Origin: Dichloromethanomonas sp964477085
Lineage (GTDB): Bacteria; Bacillota; Desulfitobacteriia; Desulfitobacteriales; Syntrophobotulaceae
Length of the DNA: 64,000 nucleotides
Assembly (NCBI GenBank): GCA_964477085.1
Contig: CAYZDF010000005.1
Location: forward strand, 1 to 64,000
Direction: 5' to 3'
Part shown: positions 26,718 to 35,379 of the stretch, piece after piece
Position numbering within the stretch: position 1 is the first letter of the stretch
Layout of the letters: every line of letters starts with the position of its first letter
The notes under the pieces: model-generated
Seen by the model: the letters and a program-made list of their open reading frames with translations, nothing else
The model's database searches: none
Told to the model about the DNA's origin: nothing
Program-made: the position numbers and the translations under genes

Positions 26718-27164
26718 ATGAACATGATCCCTTTCGAAACCATGCGAAATATTGATAACATCAGACGAGAGATCGACCGGGTTTACCGCTTCCCTTTCTC
26801 CTTCTTCGAAGACAATTTCTCACAACATCTAACTCTTCCCTATACGGATGTCTATGAAACGGATGAAGAGATCATTGTATCCTGTGATCTTCCAGGTCTG
26901 CAACGGAGAGAAGATGTGAATATCCACATACAAGGTAAAGAGCTAACAATCAGCGGTACGTTGAACCGGGAACAACATGTCATTCAGGAAGATCGTATGC
27001 ACCGCAAAGAAAGATTCACCGGACAATTCCGCCGTTCACTTGCACTTCCTGCTAATGTTTCCAGTGAACATGTGAGAGCCATCTATAAGAATGGCGTGCT
27101 CAATATCTTCCTGCCAAAGTCAAGCTCAGGTGAGAAGAAAAGCGTCAACATTGATTTTCAATAA
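26718..27164 (+). CDS. Small heat-shock protein, Hsp20/alpha-crystallin family
   Basis: 148 residues, normal for Hsp20. The alpha-crystallin domain runs from about residue 40 (YTDVYETDEEIIVSCDLPG) to 140, with the signature AIYKNGVLNIFLPK near the end. GGAGG lies before the ATG. ATP-independent holdase expected. No CIRCE inverted repeat is visible upstream. Lies divergently from clpP, which is another protein quality-control gene. Confidence 0.93.
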   Translation: MNMIPFETMRNIDNIRREIDRVYRFPFSFFEDNFSQHLTLPYTDVYETDEEIIVSCDLPGLQRREDVNIHIQGKELTISGTLNREQHVIQEDRMHRKERFTGQFRRSLALPANVSSEHVRAIYKNGVLNIFLPKSSSGEKKSVNIDFQ

Positions 27165-27180
27165 CCATTAAAGTCAATCT

Positions 27181-27237
27181 GAACAGCATGGTATGAAGGC
27201 TCCATAAAACAACTTCAACACCGTGCTGTTCTTTTTT
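27181..27237 (+). terminator. Terminator after the hsp20 gene
   Basis: Arms GAACAGCATGGT (27181-27192) and ACCGTGCTGTTC (27220-27231) pair with one G-U, followed by six T. Confidence 0.85.
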
Positions 27238-27316
27238 ACATGCTTTTGATACCATCTGCAATTAATAGATATTGAAGTAGATAAGGTGTATTTTTTTCTA
27301 TTCTCAAAGAATAAGC

Positions 27317-27343
27317 TTGTTTCTCTTTCCAACCTGCTATAAT
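27317..27343 (+). promoter_or_regulatory. Candidate sigma-A promoter, extended -10
   Basis: TGCTATAAT (27335-27343) is a consensus extended -10; a weak TTGTTT lies 15 bases upstream. It stands about 220 bases before the nucleotidyltransferase start in the otherwise empty 27165-27563 region, which also holds the hsp20 terminator. Confidence 0.5.
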
Positions 27344-27563
27344 ATGGTCATAGATGAAAACACTGCTACATACTCTTCCTTTCTATCGCAGGTGCTATGA
27401 GATATACTTAACAATATTTTAATGCAATGTTAATAGGATGATAAACACCTTTTGGTATTATAACTCTAATAAGGAATAAAAGTTAAGCGCAAAAAAATTA
27501 GACCATTCCTTAGACAAATTCTTTTTGAGAAGATTATAAAAATGTTTGAAGATGGTGATATCA

Positions 27564-28634
27564 ATGAAAGCCATGATCATGGCAGCAGGGATCGGAACAA
27601 GGCTTAGGCCTTTAACCGACCCTATACCTAAACCTATGGTGCCAATTTTGAATACACCTGTAATGGAATACGCCGTTAAACTACTTCGGATGCATGGAAT
27701 TAAGGAGATTATCACCAACACGCATTACCAACCCAAATATATTACAGATTATTTCGGCCAAGGTCAAGATTTTGGGGTAGAGCTTCAATACTCCTATGAA
27801 GAAGAGCTATTGGGAACTGCCGGCGGCGTCAAAAATAACAGAGATTTTCTTGATCAAACCTTTTTTGTCCTAAGTGGTGACGCCTTAACTGATATTAACC
27901 TGACTGAAATGTATCAGTTCCACAAAGAGAACCGTTCCCTGGCCACTATAGCTCTTAAAGCTGTTAAAATTGTTTCCGATTATGGGGTTGTAGTTACAGA
28001 CCCATCAGGAAAAATCAAGGCTTTTCAAGAAAAGCCCAAACCAGCAGAAGCATTGAGCCAGGTTGCGAATACCGGAATTTATTTGTTTGAACCCGAGATT
28101 TTCGATTTTATTCCCGATGGATTCTATGATTTCGGTCGTGAACTTTTCCCTAAACTTTTGGAGATGCAAGTTCCTTTCTATGGCTTTGAAACCAGTGACT
28201 ATTGGTGTGATATCGGTGCCATCAATGTGTATCAAAAAGCACACCGAGATACGTTAGGCCGGCCACTTTTAAAGAATATGGTTAGTAAAGACAGCATATT
28301 CAATATTAGCAAATATTGTTTAGCCGGTATCAATTCGACGATTGATCTTAGTGCTAAAATTAGCAATAATGTATTTATCGGTAAGAATTGTAACATCGGC
28401 CAGCGCGCATCCCTCAAAAACTGCATTATATGGGATAACTGTACATTACTGGAAAACGTCATAATCGAAAATGCTATCATTGGTATGAACTGTTTCATTG
28501 GAGCAAATTCCATCATAAAAGGTCATTCCGTTATTGGTAATAGCGTCCTAATCGGTAAGGATATCCTGATTTCTAAAAATAGATCTATTGACTCGGATGC
28601 TATCATCCTGACAGGAAAGGCTGCCTCAGCTTAA
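27564..28634 (+). CDS. Sugar-phosphate nucleotidyltransferase with beta-helix tail (ManC/GlmU-like)
   Basis: 356 residues. N-terminal Rossmann domain with AAGIGTRLRPLTDPIPKPM, VLSGDALTDINL and FQEKPKPAEA. The C-terminal 100 residues are hexapeptide repeats of a left-handed beta helix. Such two-domain enzymes make GDP-mannose or related NDP-sugars. I prefer ATG 27564 with GGTGAT upstream over the TTG at 27546. It is followed 46 bases later by a lipid glycosyltransferase, probably in one transcript. Confidence 0.87.
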   Translation: MKAMIMAAGIGTRLRPLTDPIPKPMVPILNTPVMEYAVKLLRMHGIKEIITNTHYQPKYITDYFGQGQDFGVELQYSYEEELLGTAGGVKNNRDFLDQTFFVLSGDALTDINLTEMYQFHKENRSLATIALKAVKIVSDYGVVVTDPSGKIKAFQEKPKPAEALSQVANTGIYLFEPEIFDFIPDGFYDFGRELFPKLLEMQVPFYGFETSDYWCDIGAINVYQKAHRDTLGRPLLKNMVSKDSIFNISKYCLAGINSTIDLSAKISNNVFIGKNCNIGQRASLKNCIIWDNCTLLENVIIENAIIGMNCFIGANSIIKGHSVIGNSVLIGKDILISKNRSIDSDAIILTGKAASA

Positions 28635-28680
28635 TACATAAAGGATAAGGTACAAACTCTTTTAAGAGGGGGTAAAGAAA

Positions 28681-29808
28681 ATGTCAAATGTTTTGATTCT
28701 CACTGCTTCTACCGGAAACGGACATAATCAAGCCGCATGCTGTTTAAAGAATGAACTTGAATTATCCGGCTACACCGTCCATATCGCTGAGCCTTTGAAG
28801 GAAGAAGGTAAAATGATGGAGTTGCTTATCGATGATGGGTATAATATCCTGGCTACAAAGTTACCAAAAATGTATGGCAAAATCTATAAGATAACAGGTC
28901 ATAAGTTTGTCAACAAGGGTGTTGTTACCTTTTTTAATCTAACCTTAAGCAGTACGGTGTACGAACTGATTAAGCAATATAAGCCTGATCTACTCATCTG
29001 TACGCATCCTCTTCTCGTTAATGTTGTTTCTTTCCTTAAAGCCAGCGGAAGGATTAGCTTGCCTTTTATCGCCATTGTGACCGATTACATGGCGCATCGG
29101 TTCTACGTCAATCAATACGTTGATGCCTATATCGTTGGTTCTAGCTTCACAAAGGATACGCTCATTGAAAAGGGTGTATCTGAGAGCAAGATCTATACAT
29201 ACGGTATACCTATCCGTAAGGAATTCCGCCAACCACGCAAAGTAAGCAAGGATAAACCCTTTACGATCCTTGTCATGGGCGGAAGCATGGGGATATCTTA
29301 TATTAAAAAATGTTTGGAAAAACTCGTTACTAATCCGTATCCTTTTAGAGTACTGGTGGTCTGTGGCAACAACCATAAGCTTAGAAATGAATTAGAAGCG
29401 AAATACAGCGGCACCATAATTGGTAAAGAGGTCAAAATTTTTGGATTTACGCGTAATGTCCCGGAACTGATGGATGAATCTGACGTCATTGTCACCAAAC
29501 CGGGTGGACTTACCGTAACAGAGGCTATCAATAAAAATATCCCTATCATTATTCCCTTCTTTATCCCTGGACAAGAAGAAGAAAATACTGAAATTCTCGT
29601 TAAAGCTGGTGTTGCGGTAAGTGTCACAAATACTGTGGAACTAAATAACATCATCAGCCGTTTTTATGAACAACCATACCTCCTTGAGGAGATGAGTGCT
29701 AAAGCAGTAGAAATCGCCAAAGACTTATCTCCGGACAGTATTGTTCAACTTGCTGACAGGCTATTATTCCATCACCAGCATTTGGTTCAATTGAGCCAGA
29801 GTATCTAG
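28681..29808 (+). CDS. Diacylglycerol glycosyltransferase / MGDG synthase family (UgtP-like)
   Basis: 375 residues. N-terminal ILTASTGNGHNQAA is the MGDG-synthase signature; FIAIVTDYMAHRFY fits the acceptor domain. The C-terminal GT28 domain has ILVMGGSMG, GFTRNVPELMDESDVIVTKPGGLT and GQEEENTE, the nucleotide-sugar site. The family transfers glucose or galactose from UDP-sugars to diacylglycerol, making glycolipid anchors at the membrane. GalU in the same region could supply UDP-glucose. GGGGG site before the ATG. Confidence 0.9.
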   Translation: MSNVLILTASTGNGHNQAACCLKNELELSGYTVHIAEPLKEEGKMMELLIDDGYNILATKLPKMYGKIYKITGHKFVNKGVVTFFNLTLSSTVYELIKQYKPDLLICTHPLLVNVVSFLKASGRISLPFIAIVTDYMAHRFYVNQYVDAYIVGSSFTKDTLIEKGVSESKIYTYGIPIRKEFRQPRKVSKDKPFTILVMGGSMGISYIKKCLEKLVTNPYPFRVLVVCGNNHKLRNELEAKYSGTIIGKEVKIFGFTRNVPELMDESDVIVTKPGGLTVTEAINKNIPIIIPFFIPGQEEENTEILVKAGVAVSVTNTVELNNIISRFYEQPYLLEEMSAKAVEIAKDLSPDSIVQLADRLLFHHQHLVQLSQSI

Positions 29809-29864
29809 TTTTAGAATGTCGGATAAGCACATGATTGGACAGATCGACTGAAGAGTTGACAAAG

Positions 29865-29897
29865 GGCTATACCGCAAGGTATAGTTCCTTTTTTTTT
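29865..29897 (+). terminator. Terminator after the UgtP-like gene
   Basis: CTATACC-GCAA-GGTATAG hairpin with flanking G/C pairs, followed by nine T. It ends 22 bases before the prophage end. Confidence 0.9.
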
Positions 29898-29918
29898 ATG
29901 ATAAGATGGAATATAATA

Positions 29919-29968
29919 TGTAGCTTCGCAAAAATTTCTGCAAAAGTTTTCAGCCTTTTTCGCAAAAG
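29919..29968 (-). other. Prophage right end (attR) with three transposase-site repeats
   Basis: The end begins TGTAGCTTCGCAAAAA. GCAAAA-centred repeats stand at 29928, 29940 and 29962, i.e. 12 and 22 bases apart. Phage Mu's own right end also begins TG and carries spaced CGAAAA-type sites, so the layout fits. The five host bases before it (29914-29918, TAATA) are the expected target duplication. Confidence 0.75.
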
Positions 29969-30012
29969 TAATTTACTGAACTAATTTTTTTCTTTCCTAT
30001 ATTTATGTATCC

Positions 30013-30046
30013 TACCCCAAAGGTAAGCTCAATTCTCCTTGGGGTA
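30013..30046 (-). terminator. Hairpin at the end of the late operon
   Basis: TACCCCAA (30013-30020) and TTGGGGTA (30039-30046) pair across an 18-base loop, between the last late gene and the phage end. The flanks are AT-rich without a clean T-run, so termination is plausible but not certain. Confidence 0.5.
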
Positions 30047-30069
30047 TATTTATAATACTAGATACGCCT

Positions 30070-30453
30070 TCAACTTACAATTTGATAATCCTCTGCTAAC
30101 AGATCTATCTGACTGGGTACCCATGGAACCAACTTATTATCTGCTGTTTTTAACTCGAAATATGGCAGGTTTTCATATCCCATATCAAATTCAAGATTAT
30201 CCCCACCAGGAATAACTAACCTTACCCACATATTCTTACCATTCCAGCCAAGTCTTGAAACTCTAAAGTTTTTCTTCATAGCTTCGGTCGCTAGTCCTAA
30301 TGTCAAACCGTCTGTTTTTCTATATGCTTCTTCAAATACAGTTTTTGGAGACCAGCTTTCATATGCATCTAGATAAACCACTTTATATCCATCTTCTGCA
30401 TTCTTCATTTGTGGCTCTGCATGAATAATTTTCACACCAATATATTGTTCCAT
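30070..30453 (-). CDS. DUF2829 / Tad2-type protein (Thoeris anti-defence family)
   Basis: 127 residues. The C-terminal half (about 58-127) has the DUF2829 hallmarks: FRVSRLGWNGKNMW and near the end VPWVPSQIDLLAEDYQIV. DUF2829 proteins include Tad2, which traps the cyclic nucleotide signal of Thoeris defence. The N-terminal half (YIGVKIIHAEPQ to SWSPKTVFEEAYR) is a short phage-associated module often joined to such proteins. It is the last gene before the phage end, a usual site for accessory genes. Family firm; anti-Thoeris activity is inference. Confidence 0.85.
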   Translation of the reverse strand: MEQYIGVKIIHAEPQMKNAEDGYKVVYLDAYESWSPKTVFEEAYRKTDGLTLGLATEAMKKNFRVSRLGWNGKNMWVRLVIPGGDNLEFDMGYENLPYFELKTADNKLVPWVPSQIDLLAEDYQIVS

Positions 30454-30479
30454 TACTCATTTCCCCTTAGTTTTAAATA

Positions 30480-30659
30480 TTATCCTGGGTATGATAATCG
30501 CAGGAATAGTAGATATAACCCTACAAGCAGTAGTAATACTATTACTAGAATGGTGGCTATTATCCAATGACCCGTGACATACAAAGCAATCGAAGCATAA
30601 ATGAAGGTTGCAAATATAAAACCAATAATAACCCAGAACCAATCAACAATTTCACCCAT
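30480..30659 (-). CDS. Small membrane protein, two spans
   Basis: 59 residues from ATG 30659 (AAGGTGG upstream): about residues 4-27 and 30-55 are hydrophobic, with little else. A longer start at 30707 would add 16 basic residues without a good site. It sits at the very end of the late operon; holin, holin antagonist or superinfection-exclusion roles are possible but unsupported. Confidence 0.6.
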   Translation of the reverse strand: MGEIVDWFWVIIGFIFATFIYASIALYVTGHWIIATILVIVLLLLVGLYLLFLRLSYPG

Positions 30660-30696
30660 GATTCTTTTTCCACCTTTCTTCTGTCGCTTAGTGAAT

Positions 30697-30837
30697 CTAA
30701 TGTGCAATATACTCCTGACTAGTTATATCTTGATACTCTTGCTCAGTGATTTTACCTCTTGTCACCCAAACACTAAGTTGTTCAAGGGTTGCACCGTACT
30801 GCTCGAATGCCTTTTTACACCATGTATAGAAATCCAT
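30697..30837 (-). CDS. xkdX: XkdX-family phage protein
   Basis: 46 residues, ATG 30837, stop 30697. MDFYTWCKKAFEQYG opens, and TRGKITEQEYQDITSQEY closes in the manner of XkdX proteins of PBSX-like phages. Its ATG shares a base with the upstream TAA, so translation is coupled. In PBSX-type phages xkdX follows tail-fibre genes and has no proven role. Confidence 0.8.
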   Translation of the reverse strand: MDFYTWCKKAFEQYGATLEQLSVWVTRGKITEQEYQDITSQEYIAH

Positions 30838-31142
30838 TATTCGAGTACTCCTTTCATGAGAAGTTCTGTTTGCAAAGCAAATAACTGAGTTCCTAGCGTT
30901 TGGTTGTCTTGTTGTAAAAGGATTAATTTTTCACTGTCGTTTAGATTTCTATCCTCGTATTCATAGTAAATTTCTGATACTGATGGTAGACAGAGTTGTA
31001 TAGGATTTTTCCCTATAATCATTTCTGGTTGAGGAACTTCTTTTATTAAGAAAAATGGTTCATTTACTACAGTTTGCTCACTAGTAATAGACATAACCTT
31101 GAACTTGTCGGCTTCGATTTGTTCATATAATACCTTAAACAT
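30837..31142 (-). CDS. XkdW-like tail protein, probable fibre accessory
   Basis: 101 residues, no membrane span. The C-terminal half is helical and Gln/Leu-rich (ILLQQDNQTLGTQLFALQTE). Position between the tail fibre gene and xkdX matches XkdW in PBSX-type phages; sequence similarity by eye is weak, so the call is mainly positional. Confidence 0.6.
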   Translation of the reverse strand: MFKVLYEQIEADKFKVMSITSEQTVVNEPFFLIKEVPQPEMIIGKNPIQLCLPSVSEIYYEYEDRNLNDSEKLILLQQDNQTLGTQLFALQTELLMKGVLE

Positions 31143-31158
31143 CTTAAACGCCCCCTGT

Positions 31159-32700
31159 TTATAGTGTATAAAATAAACCCCAATTAGCTAATACTTCGTG
31201 ATAGTAAGCAGATATATACTGTCTTGTTGTTAAGACAGCCTTACTCCCATTTTCAACAACGTCCATTATAGCAGGAGATGAACCGAAAGAACGTAATACT
31301 TGAGTTGCCCCAGTCTGTATAGAATGGCGAGTTACCTGCCCGAAAGAAGAACTATATATAACTGCATCAGTAAGTAAGAAAAGCTTATTCATATAGCCAG
31401 TATAGTTTAAATCTGCTGTAATCCATATAAATTCACCATTAGGATTAACTTTGATAATTTTAATAATATTAGAAGAGTTGCTTGCTACAAAATAAATATT
31501 ACTCTCATGGTCTACTACTACCCCATTTGGGGTATTAACGCTATTTAGTGACGTAGGAAGTCCTGTTAAAATTATGGTTCTAATATGAGCATGTGTTATT
31601 CTATCAAAAACTTCTATTCTAAGGGGATGACAGACTACGTAAATATTATCTTCAATTATTCTAGCCGTGTTTACTCTATAATCACACGCATAGGTTGCAA
31701 TTAAATTACCGTTAAAGTCATAACGCTTAAGGGTTGAATCTGGATAATCTACAAAATAAACATCATCGTTAGACTTATCTACCGTCATAATGTTACAAGG
31801 TATTGATTGTTGTGAACTTGTATAAATAACAGTAAATTGATTACTCACTGAAGTGTGTGTATTTCTGGCTATCCTAGAATAGTTAGAAGTGTCAAAGTAC
31901 GGGAAGAAAACATAATCTTTACCTCCCGAAAAGTGTTTTAGAATACTTGAAGCACTTGGCGGAGTAATGCTAGAGTAATATGAACTAAAACTGACAATAG
32001 AACTAATGGTTACATAGTTATACCCGCTACCGAGAATTGCTTGTACATTTGTAGCTCCGCCTACACCTCTTTCGATTGCAGGCGTCACGGTACTTTCCAA
32101 CATTTGATAACCTAAATTTCTTGCACCATCAATACCAAACATGCTGGAAACGGGTATCTTACTACCCGTACCGAATAGATCATTAGTTATAGAATCTGCT
32201 ATCTCTGTTGGTTTTTTTGGATCTGCAATAGTACCACCCTTTGATTCTACCGCCGTAATAATTTCATCTAATTTCGCCCCTCTAGGGGGCAAGACAAAAA
32301 AATCATCACTCAAGCTATAATAGGCTTCATATCCTTTCCCCGCTTCTAAGTCTCCAGCTACTAAAGCACCCCTATCGCTATTTTTTAAAGCTTTTGCTCC
32401 TTTACCATCGATATTGATAGTAGTTGCTCCTGTATTAGCCCCTGCTTGAATCCACTTAACAAAATTGCCTTGGGTAAGCGTAAAATCACCACCTGTTGTA
32501 ATGGCTATCGTGTTACTTCCTGTGGCAGTCTGGTACTTCGCTTTTTCCGCCTCATGTACAGCTTGAGCATCCTTCAGATGCTTCGTATTATTCAGCAGAT
32601 CCTGCAGAGGAGGGTTCACAGTCGTTGGGTGTATAGGATCACTGGTCTCTATCCCACGGATTGTATTCTTAAAAGTCGGGGTACCTGTTAGATCAGCCAT
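31159..32700 (-). CDS. Tail fibre / collar protein with beta-propeller-like C-terminus
   Basis: 513 residues. The N-terminus (to about 140) contains short strands and the linker TGSNTIAITTGGDFTLTQGN common to phage fibre shafts. From about 215 to 500 there are repeats of the type DVYFVDYPDSTLKRYDFNGNLIATY and NIYFVASNSSNIIKIIKVNPNGEF, as in NHL-type propellers. Such a head would be the receptor-binding part. AAGGAGG before ATG. The receptor is unknown. Confidence 0.78.
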   Translation of the reverse strand: MADLTGTPTFKNTIRGIETSDPIHPTTVNPPLQDLLNNTKHLKDAQAVHEAEKAKYQTATGSNTIAITTGGDFTLTQGNFVKWIQAGANTGATTINIDGKGAKALKNSDRGALVAGDLEAGKGYEAYYSLSDDFFVLPPRGAKLDEIITAVESKGGTIADPKKPTEIADSITNDLFGTGSKIPVSSMFGIDGARNLGYQMLESTVTPAIERGVGGATNVQAILGSGYNYVTISSIVSFSSYYSSITPPSASSILKHFSGGKDYVFFPYFDTSNYSRIARNTHTSVSNQFTVIYTSSQQSIPCNIMTVDKSNDDVYFVDYPDSTLKRYDFNGNLIATYACDYRVNTARIIEDNIYVVCHPLRIEVFDRITHAHIRTIILTGLPTSLNSVNTPNGVVVDHESNIYFVASNSSNIIKIIKVNPNGEFIWITADLNYTGYMNKLFLLTDAVIYSSSFGQVTRHSIQTGATQVLRSFGSSPAIMDVVENGSKAVLTTRQYISAYYHEVLANWGLFYTL

Positions 32701-32713
32701 TCTTTACACCTCC

Positions 32714-33097
32714 TTAAAATAGTTCATCAATCTGGAAGTCAAGGTTAACTCCTGAGACTTTTTCTTTGCCTGAGAAGGTCATCCTGACGGCCAGATCCCC
32801 GTCGTCGTCGATGAGTCCAGCTTCGGTGAATATTGTGTCATTAACCTCATCTGCGTCCGTAATACTTATATAGTTTCGAACCTTTACTCCATCAATGATT
32901 GTCTTAGTGGGAGCCTTACTTACCACTTGAGTTTCCAGTGCTGTGTCATCAGAGGTTGGAGACACCGGCGTAGTAACATCTCCCGGCATGTGTCCACCAG
33001 TCCCAAGTACCATGGCGGTGATCACAGGCATTGGTATGTCTCCTTTACGTGCTTGAGCAATCTTATTTCGGGTTGATGTCGTTGTTACGATGAACAT
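32714..33097 (-). CDS. Tail fibre-associated protein
   Basis: 127 residues, beginning MFIVTTTSTRNKIAQARKGD and ending with an amphipathic strand pattern. It resembles the N-terminal adaptor part of phage tail-collar fibre proteins and lies between the DUF2313 protein and the main fibre, where such adaptors occur. Role by position: joins fibre to baseplate. Confidence 0.55.
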   Translation of the reverse strand: MFIVTTTSTRNKIAQARKGDIPMPVITAMVLGTGGHMPGDVTTPVSPTSDDTALETQVVSKAPTKTIIDGVKVRNYISITDADEVNDTIFTEAGLIDDDGDLAVRMTFSGKEKVSGVNLDFQIDELF

Positions 33098-33154
33098 TTT
33101 TTCACTCCATTCACCTTGTATTTTTGCAGGTTTTCCTGCTAATGATGTTAGGTA

Positions 33155-33811
33155 TTAACTTACATATCCTTCAGCTCTGGTTGAGTCAGCTAACACTGTA
33201 CCGTCACATCGATATGTGCCATCGCAAATCTTGAACCCTGGGGGATAGCTTGCTTGCTCTAGAATCAGTAAGATTACTCTTCCTTTAGCTATATAACCGA
33301 TGTGAGAATCAGTAAGATAAGAAATTGCTAGATCAGCCACTACAGCATGGGAGGCTTTGGTATCCTTGACAGCTTTAATGATTGCATTTTCTGTTGGAGC
33401 AGTGAGCACCTCATCGATGTTTCCAGCAAGAGATATATTCATCTCTGCCCATCTATCGGGATCTATCTCCCTTACATTCTGGATGGTTGCCTGGAAGCCG
33501 AGTCTGGCCATGGCTTCAATTATTCCAGGATTGGTACCGCCCAGAGCATATATAGTCCTGGCTGACTGCAGCCTCCGTCTGTAAGTATTGTCTGGCTCAC
33601 CTGGTAGACGGTAAAGGTTACGATCTTTGCCATGTAGGTCTAATGCCCAGCCGGGAGCCGTCTCTATAATCCATGCTCTCCGGATATCAAAAATCGTGTC
33701 CTTGATGTCCTGATATTGGCTGCCGATAGATTGGCATAGGATGTAGATATCAGATCCTGTTTTCTTCAGTGGCCTTACTAGCTGAGCGTATATATATTCA
33801 CCGAATGTCAC
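33155..33811 (-). CDS. Baseplate/tail protein, DUF2313 (YmfQ/XkdU, Mu gp48-like)
   Basis: 218 residues. The central motif IETAPGWALDLHGKDRNLYRLPGEPDNTYRRRL is the family signature. GTG start with GGAGGGG upstream. In Mu and PBSX this gene follows the gp47/J-type baseplate gene, as here. It corresponds to P2 gpI, forming the outer baseplate wedge. Confidence 0.88.
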   Translation of the reverse strand: MTFGEYIYAQLVRPLKKTGSDIYILCQSIGSQYQDIKDTIFDIRRAWIIETAPGWALDLHGKDRNLYRLPGEPDNTYRRRLQSARTIYALGGTNPGIIEAMARLGFQATIQNVREIDPDRWAEMNISLAGNIDEVLTAPTENAIIKAVKDTKASHAVVADLAISYLTDSHIGYIAKGRVILLILEQASYPPGFKICDGTYRCDGTVLADSTRAEGYVS

Positions 33812-33836
33812 TTGCTTTCCCCTCCATCCTGGGTGT

Positions 33837-34997
33837 CTATGTCAATCTTTCAGAAGTTATTGTAATCGTTCCAGGCACCAAGAGATCTCCGCTGCTTGCA
33901 ACAACATCAGCTACAGGAGCCGTGATAATTACATTCAGTACCGGAGTTACACCCATACCAATCGATGTCAATCTTGCCAGGTATAAAGATTCGTCAATCT
34001 GCAGAGGCTTAAGAGCTTCAATGTCTTTATAATCTTCATTGTAAGCGAACAGTGCATTATACCGGGCTTCTCCTTCAGCCTGAGTTGCTGTCAGATCTCC
34101 CTGAGCAGATGGCAGTACTAAAGTAATAGTAATATCAACCGGAACTTCGTTAGGCCCTTTAACAAGCACATCAGCAATATTAGGCTTTTTTGTTCCGATA
34201 TAGTCTTGAACCTGGGTAATCAAAGCAGGGGATGGGATCCCTGACTCAGATGCTATCGTGACATCAACAGTACCTTGGCCACGGGGGTGGTTTGAATCTA
34301 CTGTGGCACTTCGGACTCCTGGGATGCTTCTTGCCCATGAGATGTATGACGCATCGATGCCACCCTGGGCAAGCTCACTCCATTTTAACTGATATCTCTC
34401 TTGTAGGGCTTCATCCGTCTCTTCATCAGTGCCCTCAGTAGTAATCCAGTCAACTTCATTACGTACGTAATCGATTCCAGATACGTAAGTAACCATATCA
34501 GTGATGGTTTCTTCACCCACGTTATATTCGGATCCGGAGAACTCAGCAATAATCGGCACAGATATTTCACTGCTCCCAGCAGATAGAACAAGAGAAGAGG
34601 TGTTCGTTGTGATGTATTTTAATTCTTTGCCATTAGGTAAAACTTTGGTTTTGATGACGGAGCCAGCTGGAATATTAACGTTACCACTAGTGCTATTACG
34701 TCCATAAATAAGGTTCCCAATAGTCTTTGTTGCTGGGTACCTGGTGATGTCAACATCAGCACATTTAGCATCTAACCATTGTCCGGAAGATGTAGAAGCA
34801 AAACCATTAGGTACAACAGTTAAGAGCAAATTCCATAAATCCACTGCACCCTTGAGGCAAGCACTAACGAGACGGCGAAAGGCTCCAAACTTGTTATAGT
34901 TAGTGACTCTGCCACCGTTAGCACGGTATTCATCGAAGGTTTCAGTTTCCATAGTTTCCTTATCCTTGTATCCTATGAGCGATTTCCAATCAATCAC
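33837..34997 (-). CDS. Baseplate J / gp47 family protein (XkdT-like)
   Basis: 386 residues, normal for XkdT. Contains SGQWLDAKCADVDITRYPATK, then IPAGSVIKTK, DWITTEGTDEETDEALQERYQLKWSELAQGG and RSIPGVRSATV, the conserved course of baseplate J proteins. GTG start overlaps the previous stop by eight bases. Structural component of the baseplate wedge. Confidence 0.93.
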   Translation of the reverse strand: MIDWKSLIGYKDKETMETETFDEYRANGGRVTNYNKFGAFRRLVSACLKGAVDLWNLLLTVVPNGFASTSSGQWLDAKCADVDITRYPATKTIGNLIYGRNSTSGNVNIPAGSVIKTKVLPNGKELKYITTNTSSLVLSAGSSEISVPIIAEFSGSEYNVGEETITDMVTYVSGIDYVRNEVDWITTEGTDEETDEALQERYQLKWSELAQGGIDASYISWARSIPGVRSATVDSNHPRGQGTVDVTIASESGIPSPALITQVQDYIGTKKPNIADVLVKGPNEVPVDITITLVLPSAQGDLTATQAEGEARYNALFAYNEDYKDIEALKPLQIDESLYLARLTSIGMGVTPVLNVIITAPVADVVASSGDLLVPGTITITSERLT

Positions 34998-35379
34998 GAG
35001 TTAACACCTCCACAGATAGTCCATCCAGATCATATCCTAACACTAGGTTCATCGGGTTTCCTTCATCAATCGGGGTAAAACTACCTTGTATTCTGACGTT
35101 GTCCCGCTCCCATAGATCAACCACACATGCAGCTGATCCTGGTATAACTCTTGGGTCAGCTTCCAGCAGATCAACTACTCTCTGTTCAAAGTCCAGCCGG
35201 TTGATTTCGGTATACTCATCTTTGAGCATTTCAACTAGAGTGATCTCTGATAAAAGCATGATCCGCACGTCCTGAGCTAGGCAGTCTCTTCCTGTTACAA
35301 GGTTGATGTCACCATCAGCCTTGAGCACGAAGTCCCCGTCGATTATTTGAATATCGGTACCGAATTGTTCATTACTCAT
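34990..35379 (-). CDS. Baseplate protein, DUF2634/XkdS-like (gp46/gpW type)
   Basis: 129 residues. GTDIQIIDGDFVLKADGDINLVTG and LLEADPRVIPGSA match the XkdS/gp25-like wedge family. It overlaps both neighbours by eight bases, implying coupled translation. Immediately precedes the J-type gene as in Mu (46, 47) and PBSX (S, T). Confidence 0.85.
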   Translation of the reverse strand: MSNEQFGTDIQIIDGDFVLKADGDINLVTGRDCLAQDVRIMLLSEITLVEMLKDEYTEINRLDFEQRVVDLLEADPRVIPGSAACVVDLWERDNVRIQGSFTPIDEGNPMNLVLGYDLDGLSVEVLTRD

